The notes below the pieces were generated by a model that made no database searches, had not been told where the DNA came from, and was given only the letters and a program-made list of their open reading frames with translations. Shown here piece after piece: positions 56,487 through 64,000 of a DNA stretch of 64,000 nt; the stretch's first letter is position 1, and each line of letters starts with the position of its first letter. The DNA lies in NCBI RefSeq assembly GCF_023715605.1, contig NZ_JAMBOL010000002.1:248001-312000 (forward strand), in the 5' to 3' direction. Both the position numbers and the translations under genes were made by a program. The stretch comes from Halalkalibacter oceani (GTDB lineage Bacteria; Bacillota; Bacilli; Bacillales; Bacillaceae_D).

Positions 56487-58096
56487 CAATGTATTTTAAT
56501 GACTTTCAAATTTCAGACTTAATTAAGCGAGCAATTAAAGACATGGGCTTTGAGGAGCCGTCTCCGATTCAGGAGAAAGCCATCCCTGTTATTTTAGAAG
56601 GAGGGGATGTCGTCGGGCAGGCTCAGACAGGGACAGGGAAGACGGCGGCATTCGGAATTCCGATTGTCGATAAAGTTACAGCTGACCGTTATGTGCAAGC
56701 GTTGATTTTAACGCCGACCCGCGAGCTGGCGATCCAGGTGTCCGGCGAGCTTCAGAAGCTGTCGGCCTACAAAAACATCCGGACGCTGCCGATATACGGC
56801 GGGCAATCGATCGGTCATCAAATCCGCGCGCTGAAGCAGGGAGTCCAGGTTGCGATCGGGACGCCAGGGCGGATTCTCGACCATTTGCGCCGTCAGACAT
56901 TGAAGCTTGACCAGGTGCATACAGTCGTGCTTGATGAAGCCGACGAAATGCTCGATATGGGGTTTGTTGATGATATTGAAGCGATTTTGCGTCAGGTGAA
57001 TAATGAGCGGCAGACGCTGTTGTTTTCAGCGACGATGCCTCCGGCGATTAAGAAGCTGTCACGCAAGTATATGAACTCGCCGAAAACGGTTTCCATTAAT
57101 AAAGGAGAGGTAACGGCCCCTTTAATCAACCAGATGTATTATAAAGTGCTTGAGCGGAATAAGATTGACTCCCTCTGCCGGATTATTGACAGCGAGGATG
57201 TCGAGCTTGGTATTTTGTTCTGCCGGACGAAAAAGGGTGTAGCCGAGCTGACCGAGGCTCTCCAGGCGAGAGGGTATTTGGCTGACGGTTTACATGGTGA
57301 CTTAACCCAGCCTCAGCGCGATGCCGTCATGAAAAAATTCCGCGATTCGTCGATTGAATTTTTGATTGCGACAGATGTGGCAGCCCGGGGAATTGATGTC
57401 GAGAACGTGACGCATGTCATTAACTACGACATTCCGCAGGATCCGGAAAGCTATGTTCACCGGATTGGACGGACAGGCCGCGCAGGACGCAAAGGGTTGG
57501 CACTGACACTTGTGACACCGCGGGAAATGAAGCATCTTCGTTCGATTGAACAGGAAATTAAGATGAGCATTCCATCGCAGGACGTGCCGACGATCGAGGA
57601 TGTTGTGGAAAAACAGCAAAACTCGTGGAAGAAGCTGATCTCTGACACGATTGCCTCAGGCGGAAAAGAAGCCGAGCTGTTTGCCCCGCTCGTTCATGAA
57701 ATTTTAGCCGAGCATACGCCGGAAGAGGTCGTCTCAGCGCTGTTGCGGATGAACTTCTCAACCGACACGTCAGCCGATGAAGCGGGCTACAACTTCGGCG
57801 ATACGGGAGGCGCTAAAGGCATGATCCGCTTCTTTATCAATGTCGGACGCAATGTCAATATGACGCCGAAAATTCTCGCCGATGAAATTTCCGAGCTTGT
57901 CGGCATTCCGGCGAAAGAGGTCGGCAGAATCGATATTTTTGAAAACTTTACTTTTGTGGAAGTGCCGGAAGACGTCGCTCCGTTTGTGTATGAAGCGTTA
58001 CGCTACTCCCGCATTAATGGCGCGCGCGTTAACCTCGAGCCTGCCAAGCCGCGCCCGAAGCGCGAACGCAAACCATCTCCCGCACCCCGGCGTTAA
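56483..58096 (+). CDS. DEAD-box RNA helicase with DbpA-type RNA-binding domain
   Basis: The 537-residue helicase has a full DEAD-box motif set: Q motif (FEEPSPIQEKAIP), AQTGTGKT, PTRELA, TPGR, DEAD, SAT, and HRIGRTGRAGRKG. The C-terminal region (about 450-518; IRFFINVGRNVNMTPKILAD and FTFVEVPEDVAPFVYEAL) is the RRM-like DbpA RNA-binding domain. That gives it a CsdA/DbpA-like architecture, used in ribosome assembly and cold growth. It is translationally coupled to cinA (ATGA overlap) and terminated before recA. This position is not occupied by a helicase in B. subtilis. Confidence 0.93.
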   Translation: MTMYFNDFQISDLIKRAIKDMGFEEPSPIQEKAIPVILEGGDVVGQAQTGTGKTAAFGIPIVDKVTADRYVQALILTPTRELAIQVSGELQKLSAYKNIRTLPIYGGQSIGHQIRALKQGVQVAIGTPGRILDHLRRQTLKLDQVHTVVLDEADEMLDMGFVDDIEAILRQVNNERQTLLFSATMPPAIKKLSRKYMNSPKTVSINKGEVTAPLINQMYYKVLERNKIDSLCRIIDSEDVELGILFCRTKKGVAELTEALQARGYLADGLHGDLTQPQRDAVMKKFRDSSIEFLIATDVAARGIDVENVTHVINYDIPQDPESYVHRIGRTGRAGRKGLALTLVTPREMKHLRSIEQEIKMSIPSQDVPTIEDVVEKQQNSWKKLISDTIASGGKEAELFAPLVHEILAEHTPEEVVSALLRMNFSTDTSADEAGYNFGDTGGAKGMIRFFINVGRNVNMTPKILADEISELVGIPAKEVGRIDIFENFTFVEVPEDVAPFVYEALRYSRINGARVNLEPAKPRPKRERKPSPAPRR

Positions 58097-58118
58097 ATCT
58101 TTCAAGCATTATGGCTTC

Positions 58119-58161
58119 GGGCTTGTCCGAAAAGGGAACGATCCCCTTTCGGACAGGCCCC
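58119..58161 (+). terminator. Terminator between the DEAD-box gene and recA
   Basis: CTTGTCCGAAAAGGG (58122-58136) pairs with CCCTTTCGGACAGG (58144-58157), extended by flanking G/C bases, then a pyrimidine-rich tract. Confidence 0.7.
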
Positions 58162-58203
58162 TTTCCCTCTTTCCCCCTCCCTTGCGTTTCCAGTAAACAA
58201 ACC

Positions 58204-58217
58204 CGAATGAATGTTCG
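58204..58217. promoter_or_regulatory. LexA (DinR) box upstream of recA
   Basis: CGAATGAATGTTCG matches the Bacillus consensus CGAACRNRYGTTCG at all but one defined position (T for C at position 5). It lies 10 bp upstream of the recA -35, so LexA binding would block the promoter. Confidence 0.8.
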
Positions 58218-58226
58218 TAAAAACTA

Positions 58227-58255
58227 TTGGCAAATGGGATGAAAAGATGTATGAT
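58227..58255 (+). promoter_or_regulatory. Promoter of recA
   Basis: TTGGCA (58227-58232) and TATGAT (58250-58255) with exactly 17 bp between them; each matches 5 of 6. Confidence 0.8.
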
Positions 58256-58325
58256 AGAAAAGAACAAAACATAGATTCGCTTTTTATGGCTTACCTATAT
58301 ATTTTAATGATTAGGAGAGATGGAA

Positions 58326-59375
58326 ATGAGTGATCGTAAAGCAGCTCTTGATATGGCATTGCGCCAGATCGAAAAACAATTTGGGAAAGGTTCGATTATG
58401 AAGCTCGGCGAACAGACGGACCAGCGCGTTTCGACGGTCTCCAGCGGCGCGCTCGCGCTTGACATTGCCCTCGGAGTGGGCGGTTATCCGAAAGGCCGGG
58501 TTATTGAGGTATATGGTCCTGAATCATCCGGTAAAACGACGGTCGCCCTTCACGCGATTGCCGAAATCCAGCGTCAGGGAGGCCAGGCGGCTTTTATTGA
58601 TGCCGAGCATGCTCTCGACCCGGTTTACGCGCAGAAGCTGGGCGTAAACATTGACGAGTTGCTGCTGTCCCAGCCGGATACGGGGGAACAGGCGCTTGAA
58701 ATCGCCGAGGCACTCGTGCGCAGTGGCGCCGTCGATATGATCGTAATCGACAGTGTGGCCGCCCTTGTACCGAAAGCGGAAATTGAAGGCGACATGGGGG
58801 ACAGCCACGTCGGTTTGCAGGCCCGTCTGATGTCCCAGGCGCTGCGGAAGCTGTCCGGAGCGATCAACAAATCAAAGACGATTGCGATCTTTATTAACCA
58901 GATTCGTGAGAAGGTCGGCGTCATGTTCGGAAATCCGGAAACGACTCCGGGCGGACGTGCGCTGAAGTTCTATTCCTCTGTCCGGCTTGAAGTGCGCCGT
59001 GCTGAAACGCTAAAGCAAGGCAACGATATGGTCGGAAACAAAACGAGAATTAAGGTCGTCAAAAACAAAGTAGCTCCTCCTTTCAAACAGGCGGAAGTTG
59101 ACATTATGTATGGAGAAGGCATTTCGCGCGAAGGTTCGATTTTAGATATCGCCTCTGAGCTTGATATTGTGCAAAAGAGCGGAGCATGGTACTCTTTTAA
59201 CGAAGAACGACTTGGACAAGGGCGGGAAAATGCAAAGCAGTTCCTGAAGGAAAATGAAGCGATTATGGAAGAAATCGAAACATTAATTCGAGATCACTAC
59301 GGCCTGAATGAAGAGATTACAGTGGAGCCTGCCAGCGCAGAAGCTCCGGAGGAAATCCCATTTGATTTGAAATAG
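58326..59375 (+). CDS. recA: Recombinase RecA
   Basis: RecA drives homologous recombination and the SOS response. The 349-residue product is nearly colinear with B. subtilis RecA: Walker [11 protein letters not shown], the [10 protein letters not shown] and [21 protein letters not shown] segments, and an acidic C-terminal tail. The ATG at 58326 is favoured by TAGGAGAG (58312-58319) over the ATG at 58320. It has its own LexA-controlled promoter and is isolated by hairpins from the flanking genes. Confidence 0.98.
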   Translation: MSDRKAALDMALRQIEKQFGKGSIMKLGEQTDQRVSTVSSGALALDIALGVGGYPKGRVIEVYGPESSGKTTVALHAIAEIQRQGGQAAFIDAEHALDPVYAQKLGVNIDELLLSQPDTGEQALEIAEALVRSGAVDMIVIDSVAALVPKAEIEGDMGDSHVGLQARLMSQALRKLSGAINKSKTIAIFINQIREKVGVMFGNPETTPGGRALKFYSSVRLEVRRAETLKQGNDMVGNKTRIKVVKNKVAPPFKQAEVDIMYGEGISREGSILDIASELDIVQKSGAWYSFNEERLGQGRENAKQFLKENEAIMEEIETLIRDHYGLNEEITVEPASAEAPEEIPFDLK

Positions 59376-59607
59376 GCTTGATGGGCGCTGGAAATCTGTC
59401 AATCTACTAACAGGACGTTCCGGTAACCGACGGAACAAGAGCCGGTCAGTAACGGGGAGGAAGGTGTGTGTACAACTCCTTTCTTCCCTTTTGACGCACG
59501 TCTAAAAGCGGCGGGTAAAATCTGCAAAGCGAGCAGGGAACGGATTTCCTTTCTGCTCGCTTTGCCGTTTAGATTACGAAGGGCGTATCCGACAATGGAG
59601 GCGTAAA
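59376..59607. other. Intergenic region recA to SbcD-like gene
   Basis: These 232 bases hold a hairpin (59524-59565) related to the one after rseP and a weaker GTGTGT.../...ACGCAC inverted repeat around 59464-59499. I see no LexA box and no convincing vegetative promoter, so the control of the downstream nuclease genes is unclear. Confidence 0.5.
59524..59565. repeat. Hairpin upstream of SbcD-like gene
   Basis: GCAAAGCGAGCAG (59524-59536) pairs exactly with CTGCTCGCTTTGC (59553-59565). The core AAAGYGAGCAGG is shared with 17317-17356. Confidence 0.6.
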
Positions 59608-60597
59608 ATGAAATTTTTATATGTAACCGATACTCATATTCGCGGCACGACGCCGAAAAACCGGCTTGATGTGTATGTCGAGACGTTGAAAGCGAAGCTC
59701 GAAGAAGTCGTTGGGCTGGCGAATCGCGAACAGGTTGATGTCCTGCTCCATGGCGGCGATGTCTTTGACCGTCCCGATTTGGCGCCAAATGTCGTCGGCC
59801 AGTTTGCCAAGATTTTTATGAAGGCGGCGATGCCAACCTATGTCGTAGCTGGAAATCATGACACGTTCGGCCATAATCCCGAAACGATTTCGCGGACGAT
59901 GCTCGGCTTAATGGATTCCTTCGGCGTGATGAAAATTATTCATCCCGGTCAGCCGGTTCTGGTTGAGAAAAACGGGGTGAAAGTTCAGATTAGCGGCCAG
60001 CCTTATCATTATGATCTCGACCAGCGCGATCCAAAGCTGGATTATTACCCTGTTAATGAAACAGAGGCGGATATTCTCGTTCACATCGTCCATAGTATGC
60101 TTGTTGAAAAGGCGTTGCCTGAAGGCATTCCGCATACGCTGATCGACCATATTTGGGGAACGACGGCCGATATTATTTTGACCGGACATTTTCACGGCGG
60201 CTTTGGAATCAAGGAGCGAAACGGGAAGTATATGTGCAATCCGGGCGCTCTGTCGCGGGTTAACAACCACTGGACCGAAATCAGCCGAATGCCGAAGGTC
60301 GTGCTCGGAACGATTTCAAAGGAAGGCATTTCGCTTGAAGAACGCGAGGTGACGGTCGCCCAAAAAGGAGAAGAGGTGCTTGACCGCTCGTTTCTGGAAA
60401 AGGCGGTCCATCAGGAAGAACGGCTGCACAGCTTTGTCCAGCAGGTGAAGGAAAGCTCGCAGTTTCAAACGCTGAATATGAGCGCGATTATTCAGGATAT
60501 CGCTTCGCTTAAGAACGTCGATGAGAAGGTGAAGCAGGAGGCGCTGCGAAGAATGACAAAGGTAGAAGAAGGATGGAAGGACGGGGAATATGGCTAA
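59608..60597 (+). CDS. SbcD/Mre11-like metallophosphoesterase nuclease
   Basis: The 329-residue product has the five phosphoesterase motifs of Mre11/SbcD nucleases: DTHIRG (about 8), GGDVFDRPD (about 49), GNHDTFGH (about 81), HIVHS, and GHFHGG (about 194). The C-terminus (about 235-325) has helical, charged segments suited to contacting an ATPase partner. It overlaps the following Rad50-like gene by 8 nt. It probably acts as the nuclease subunit of a DNA end-processing complex. It is too diverged for me to call it sbcD itself. Confidence 0.85.
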   Translation: MKFLYVTDTHIRGTTPKNRLDVYVETLKAKLEEVVGLANREQVDVLLHGGDVFDRPDLAPNVVGQFAKIFMKAAMPTYVVAGNHDTFGHNPETISRTMLGLMDSFGVMKIIHPGQPVLVEKNGVKVQISGQPYHYDLDQRDPKLDYYPVNETEADILVHIVHSMLVEKALPEGIPHTLIDHIWGTTADIILTGHFHGGFGIKERNGKYMCNPGALSRVNNHWTEISRMPKVVLGTISKEGISLEEREVTVAQKGEEVLDRSFLEKAVHQEERLHSFVQQVKESSQFQTLNMSAIIQDIASLKNVDEKVKQEALRRMTKVEEGWKDGEYG

Positions 60598-62017
60598 TAT
60601 TCACTCAGTACGTCTGGAAAATTTTCAGTCGCATTTAGACACATATCTCGAATTTGATGCTGGACTGAACGTCCTTGTCGGCCAGTCGGACAGCGGGAAA
60701 ACGGCGATTCTTAGAGGAATCCGCTGGGCGCTGTACAATCAGCCGCGCGGGAGCGACTTTATCCGCGTCGGCGCTGATTTTGTCCGGGTAACCGTCAGCT
60801 TTGATCATGGCACAACAATCATCCGCGAAAGAACATCATCGAAAAACCGCTATACAATTCAAAAAAACGGTGAGGAAGACTTGATCCTCGAAGGGTTTGG
60901 CATCCACGTTCCTGAGGAGGTGCTCGAAGCGCACGGAATGGGAGCGATGCGGATTGACCACGACCATGAACTGATGCTTCATCTGTCTCAGCAATTAGAT
61001 GGGCCCTTTTTGCTTGAACAGACCAATACCGTTCGGGCGAAAGCGCTTGGGCGGATCAGCGGCGCCCACTTTCTCGACATGGCGATTCGCGATACATCAA
61101 AGGACCTTGCCCAGCTGAGGCAGCAGTTGAAGCAGGAGGAGCAGCTGATCGAAAAGCTGGAGGGGGAGCTTGAACCGTATCAGTCGCTCCCGGCCATGAA
61201 AGAACGGCTCGATCAAACAGAACAAGGGGTGCAAACGATCAAAGCAAAGCTGCAAAAAAAAGAGCAGCTTGAACAGTTGCGTCAGCAGCAGCAGCGGCTT
61301 CAGCTTGAACAGGAAACGATCTCCAAGCGTCTCGAGCTTGTCAAGCCGGCCGACCAGTGGCAGCAGGCATGGCAAATGCTTTCAGGTTCACGTCAGCAGC
61401 TTGTCCAGTTTCAGCATTTGCAGGCAAGATGGGAGGAGGTGCGCAAAGCGAGTGAAGTTTGCCGCCTCTGGATCGAGAAGACAGCGGAGGTCCGGCAGGC
61501 CGGCGAGAAGCACAGCATTGTGCTCGCTCAGGTCGAGCGCCTTCATTCACTGAAAAAAATCGCTCAGCTTTTTCAGCGCCTGCGGCAGGAAGAAGAGCAG
61601 GCGTTGAGGAAAATAAAGCAAACGGCGTTCAGCAGCGAGGTTGACGAGGCGACAATGGAGCGCATCGCCGGCAGGCAGCAGCGGCTCGCTCAGCTGCAAA
61701 GGTTGAGGCAGCAGGTTACGGCCTATGAGATGCAGCAGAAGAAGCTGACAGAGCTGCTTGATACGCTGCCGCAGCTTGATAGCATGATTGAAAGACAGGC
61801 GGCGATCGCCGAATGGCACACAAAGCTTGAACAGCTAAAGCAGCTGCATGGGCGACTGAAAGAATGCAGTGAACGGATTAAGGAAGGGCGGCGTTTTATT
61901 GCTTCGCAGCAGGCCGAAGAGGAACAGGCTGAGGAACGCTGGCGCCAGCGTTTGCTTGAGATCGGGACATGCCCTACTTGCGGACAGTCGATCTGTGGCC
62001 ATACGAAATCAGAATAA
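60590..62017 (+). CDS. Rad50/SbcC-like ATPase, N-terminal half ending at a zinc hook
   Basis: The 475-residue protein begins with a SMC/Rad50 N-lobe: RLENFQSHLDTYLEF and Walker A VGQSDSGKTAIL at about 32-43, then a Q-loop-like LHLSQQLDGPF. From about 165 to 455 it is a long Gln/Glu/Leu-rich coiled coil. It ends with CPTCGQSICGH, a CxxC zinc-hook-like motif, just 15 residues before the stop. There is no Walker B or signature motif, so it is only half an ABC ATPase; the other half is probably encoded at 62271-62936. Confidence 0.85.
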   Translation: MANIHSVRLENFQSHLDTYLEFDAGLNVLVGQSDSGKTAILRGIRWALYNQPRGSDFIRVGADFVRVTVSFDHGTTIIRERTSSKNRYTIQKNGEEDLILEGFGIHVPEEVLEAHGMGAMRIDHDHELMLHLSQQLDGPFLLEQTNTVRAKALGRISGAHFLDMAIRDTSKDLAQLRQQLKQEEQLIEKLEGELEPYQSLPAMKERLDQTEQGVQTIKAKLQKKEQLEQLRQQQQRLQLEQETISKRLELVKPADQWQQAWQMLSGSRQQLVQFQHLQARWEEVRKASEVCRLWIEKTAEVRQAGEKHSIVLAQVERLHSLKKIAQLFQRLRQEEEQALRKIKQTAFSSEVDEATMERIAGRQQRLAQLQRLRQQVTAYEMQQKKLTELLDTLPQLDSMIERQAAIAEWHTKLEQLKQLHGRLKECSERIKEGRRFIASQQAEEEQAEERWRQRLLEIGTCPTCGQSICGHTKSE

Positions 62018-62029
62018 GAGGGTGATTGT

Positions 62030-62278
62030 ATGACAATCGAACAACAGCTCGCACAAATGAAAAAAGCGATCGATAAGGCGCGCGATATGCGGTATCGGGC
62101 CGAAGCGAAGCTGGAAGAGCTGGAAAATCAGAAAAGCCGTCTTTTGGCTGAGCTGGAGGAGCTGGGAGTGAAGCCGGAGGAACTGGAACAGGAGATTCAG
62201 CGGCTGGAGCAGGAAATAGACAGATCGCTAGCTGAGACATGGGAGCTGATTCCAAAGGAATTGGTTGAACATGAGTGA
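62030..62278 (+). CDS. 82-residue coiled-coil protein within the split SbcC locus
   Basis: The product is almost entirely heptad-like coiled coil (QQLAQMKKAIDKARDMRYRAE, EELEQEIQRLEQEIDRSLAE, each read as separate helices) with no other motif. It starts 12 nt after the N-half gene with AGAGGGTGA as RBS, and its last codons overlap the next gene. It could supply part of the returning coil of a Rad50-like arm or be an accessory clamp. I recognise no family. Confidence 0.75.
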   Translation: MTIEQQLAQMKKAIDKARDMRYRAEAKLEELENQKSRLLAELEELGVKPEELEQEIQRLEQEIDRSLAETWELIPKELVEHE

Positions 62279-62936
62279 GCTTGCAGCACGTCTTGCGAGG
62301 CTTGAGCAGCGGCAGAAGAAGGCGTACGACCAGTGGACGAGGCTTGATGCTGAGCGCGCCTTGCTGGAAGAGCAAATCAAAGCGAGACGGAAGGAACTCG
62401 ATGGCTATCTGGACACGATCGATACATATGAAAAAGCGCGCGTGCTGTTGCAGCAGTCGGCCGAGTATGCGAGAGAGCAGGCCAAACAGCAGATTGAGAC
62501 GCTGGTGACGAACGCGCTCCAATATGTGTTTGGTCCGCTTTTTTCCTTTCAAATTGAATTGGAAGAACACGGGAGCAAGGCGGTAGCTGAATTTTACGTT
62601 GTCTCGGAATATGAAGGGGTCAAGGTGAAAACGAGGCCGCAGGATTCCCGCGGCGGCGGTGTCGTCGATATCGTGACGCTCGCTTTACGCGTCGCTTTGC
62701 TTGAAACGGTCCAGCCGAAACGGTCAGGGTCTCTTTTGCTCGATGAGCCGGGCAAGCATGTTTCGGGTGAATATGTCCTTTATTTATATGAATTCTTAAA
62801 ATCATTAAGCACGATGTTTAAGCGGCAGATTATCATGATTACGCATAACTACCACCTCGCCCAGTCCGGTGACAAAGCGTACGAGGTTGCGATTCATGAC
62901 GGAATCAGCGCAGTCACTGAAATTGACAACACTTGA
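62271..62936 (+). CDS. Rad50/SbcC-like ATPase, C-terminal half
   Basis: The 221-residue protein has a coiled coil (about 1-75), then the ABC C-lobe: a signature-like SRGGGVVDIVTLALRVALLE (about 123-142), Walker B LLLDEPGKHVSG (about 152-163) and an H-loop MITHN (about 190). It has no Walker A, so it complements the N-half at 60590-62017. The ATG at 62271 overlaps the upstream small gene by 8 nt; a TTG at 62265 is an alternative. The vegetative promoter of rny overlaps its stop codon. Confidence 0.85.
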   Translation: MSELAARLARLEQRQKKAYDQWTRLDAERALLEEQIKARRKELDGYLDTIDTYEKARVLLQQSAEYAREQAKQQIETLVTNALQYVFGPLFSFQIELEEHGSKAVAEFYVVSEYEGVKVKTRPQDSRGGGVVDIVTLALRVALLETVQPKRSGSLLLDEPGKHVSGEYVLYLYEFLKSLSTMFKRQIIMITHNYHLAQSGDKAYEVAIHDGISAVTEIDNT

Positions 62937-62961
62937 CATTGGACAGGGTGGGCTATAAAAT
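62933..62961 (+). promoter_or_regulatory. Promoter of rny
   Basis: A perfect TTGACA (62933-62938) and TAAAAT (62956-62961; 5 of 6) are 17 bp apart. The -35 overlaps the TGA stop of the preceding gene. The rny leader would be about 130 nt. Confidence 0.75.
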
Positions 62962-63098
62962 TAAGTGGAATGCGGTAAATTTTTTGTGTCATATTTATCT
63001 TTTCCGCGATCATGTCTACATGTTCTAACGTTTTTAATTAATGAAAGTATGACAAATTTGAAACCCAACAATTAGATAGCAAGGGGAGGTGAAAGAGT

Positions 63099-64000
63099 AT
63101 GGATTATATATGGCTCATCTCCATTTTGCTTGTTGTCTCTGCAGGTAGTGCAGTTGTTGGATATCTTGTTCGAAAATCCATTGCTGAAGCAAAGATTTCC
63201 AGTGCGGAACATGCAGCAAAACAAATTGTTGATGATGCGAAGCGAGATGCCGAGGCGAGTAAGAAGGAAGCGCTCTTAGAAATCAAGGATGAGGCGCACC
63301 GTGCTCGAACTGAAGCAGAACGTGAGGTTCGTGAACGAAGAAATGAGATTCAAAAACAAGAGAATCGTTTGGTACAAAAAGAAGAGATTCTTGACCGGAA
63401 GAGTGAAACCTTAGATAAGAAAGAAGAGTCTTTGGAAAAAAGGGAGGAATCTCTCACCAAAAAACAACGACAAATTGAAGAGATGAATAGCAAAGTGGAG
63501 GAAATCTTGGCCAAGCAGCAAGCCGAGCTTGAGCGTATTTCCGGATTTTCTCGCGAAGAAGCACGTACCGCGATTCGTCACGAAGTGGAACAGGAGCTTG
63601 CGCACGAAACGGCTTTGCTTGTGAAGGAACGGTTCACACAGGCGAAGGAAGAAGCTGATAAAAAGGCGAAAGAAATTCTGTCACTGGCCATTCAACGCTG
63701 TTCGGCCGACCATGTCGCTGAAACGACTGTATCGGTCGTCACATTGCCGAATGATGAAATGAAGGGCCGGATTATTGGACGGGAAGGAAGAAATATTCGT
63801 GCGTTGGAAACATTGACGGGAATTGATCTTATTATCGATGATACGCCGGAAGCTGTTATTTTATCCGGGTTTGATCCGATTCGCCGTGAAATTGCCCGTA
63901 CAGCTCTTGAAAAACTCGTGCAGGATGGTCGGATTCATCCGGCCCGAATTGAAGAAATGGTCGATAAATCACGTCGTGAGGTCGATGAGGCGATTCGTGA
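63099..64000 (+). CDS. rny: Ribonuclease Y (3' end beyond the window)
   Basis: RNase Y is the membrane-anchored endoribonuclease that starts mRNA decay in Bacillus. The frame opens at the ATG at 63099 behind AAGGGGAGG and is still open at base 64000. Visible parts are the N-terminal membrane helix (about 3-23), a long coiled coil (about 30-200) and the KH domain ([21 protein letters not shown], read as [15 protein letters not shown]). The catalytic HD domain lies outside. RNase Y and RNase J2, the other ribonuclease in this window, act in the same RNA-decay system. Confidence 0.97.
   Translation, partial: MDYIWLISILLVVSAGSAVVGYLVRKSIAEAKISSAEHAAKQIVDDAKRDAEASKKEALLEIKDEAHRARTEAEREVRERRNEIQKQENRLVQKEEILDRKSETLDKKEESLEKREESLTKKQRQIEEMNSKVEEILAKQQAELERISGFSREEARTAIRHEVEQELAHETALLVKERFTQAKEEADKKAKEILSLAIQRCSADHVAETTVSVVTLPNDEMKGRIIGREGRNIRALETLTGIDLIIDDTPEAVILSGFDPIRREIARTALEKLVQDGRIHPARIEEMVDKSRREVDEAIR

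Noticed and set aside
1-64000. CRISPR arrays, tRNA/rRNA genes, prophage or transposase genes
   Set aside because: I looked for regular spaced repeats, tRNA-like cloverleafs and recombinase or transposase motifs and saw none.

Overview
The window is a chromosomal core segment of a motile, endospore-forming, low-to-mid GC Gram-positive bacterium, most likely a member of the Bacillaceae. Three things point there. Gene order follows the Bacillus subtilis flhA-to-rny segment almost gene for gene. Sporulation genes are present (dpaA, dpaB, spoIIIE). The proteins are recognisable Bacillus orthologues. The species cannot be named from the sequence alone. Every gene I accept is on the + strand. I saw no rRNA, tRNA, CRISPR array, transposase, integrase or prophage gene.

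Layout. Positions 1-9234 are the end of the large fla/che operon: flhA (partial), flhF, flhG, cheB, cheC, cheD, a small membrane protein, sigD, a FapA-like gene, a small Gln/Glu-rich gene and swrB. cheA and cheW, which lie between cheB and cheC in B. subtilis, are absent here. Positions 9248-17240 carry translation, lipid and isoprenoid genes: rpsB, tsf, pyrH, frr, uppS, cdsA, dxr, rseP. Positions 17458-33645 carry proS and polC, then the rimP-nusA-ylxR-ylxQ-infB-ylxP-rbfA-truB-ribF-rpsO-pnp information-processing block. Positions 33802-41959 carry ylxY, mlpA, ymxH, the dipicolinate synthase genes dpaA-dpaB (behind a near-perfect sigma-K promoter), and asd-dapG-dapA, which make the precursor for both lysine and dipicolinate. 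Positions 42649-55219 hold rnjB, tepA, ylzJ, spoIIIE, the ymfC/F/H/I/J/K genes, a rodZ-like gene and pgsA. Positions 55233-64000 hold cinA, a DEAD-box RNA helicase, recA with a LexA box, a four-gene Mre11-Rad50-like cluster, and the start of rny.

The accessory content sits mainly in two places. The first is the cinA-rny interval. B. subtilis has recA and pbpX there. This genome has a DEAD-box helicase translationally coupled to cinA and, after recA, an SbcD-like nuclease with an SbcC-like ATPase split into two polypeptides plus an 82-residue coiled-coil protein. I regard this split nuclease-ATPase as the best candidate for a little-described system. The second is the intergenic DNA. It contains a roughly 230 bp MITE-like element between rpsB and tsf flanked by 17 bp direct repeats, a three-copy family of hairpins just upstream of pyrH, nusA and dpaB, and a dozen related terminator-like hairpins that look like a dispersed repeat family.

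Coordinates, motifs and promoter spacings were read by eye. Functions are by recognition of protein families; no database search was run.
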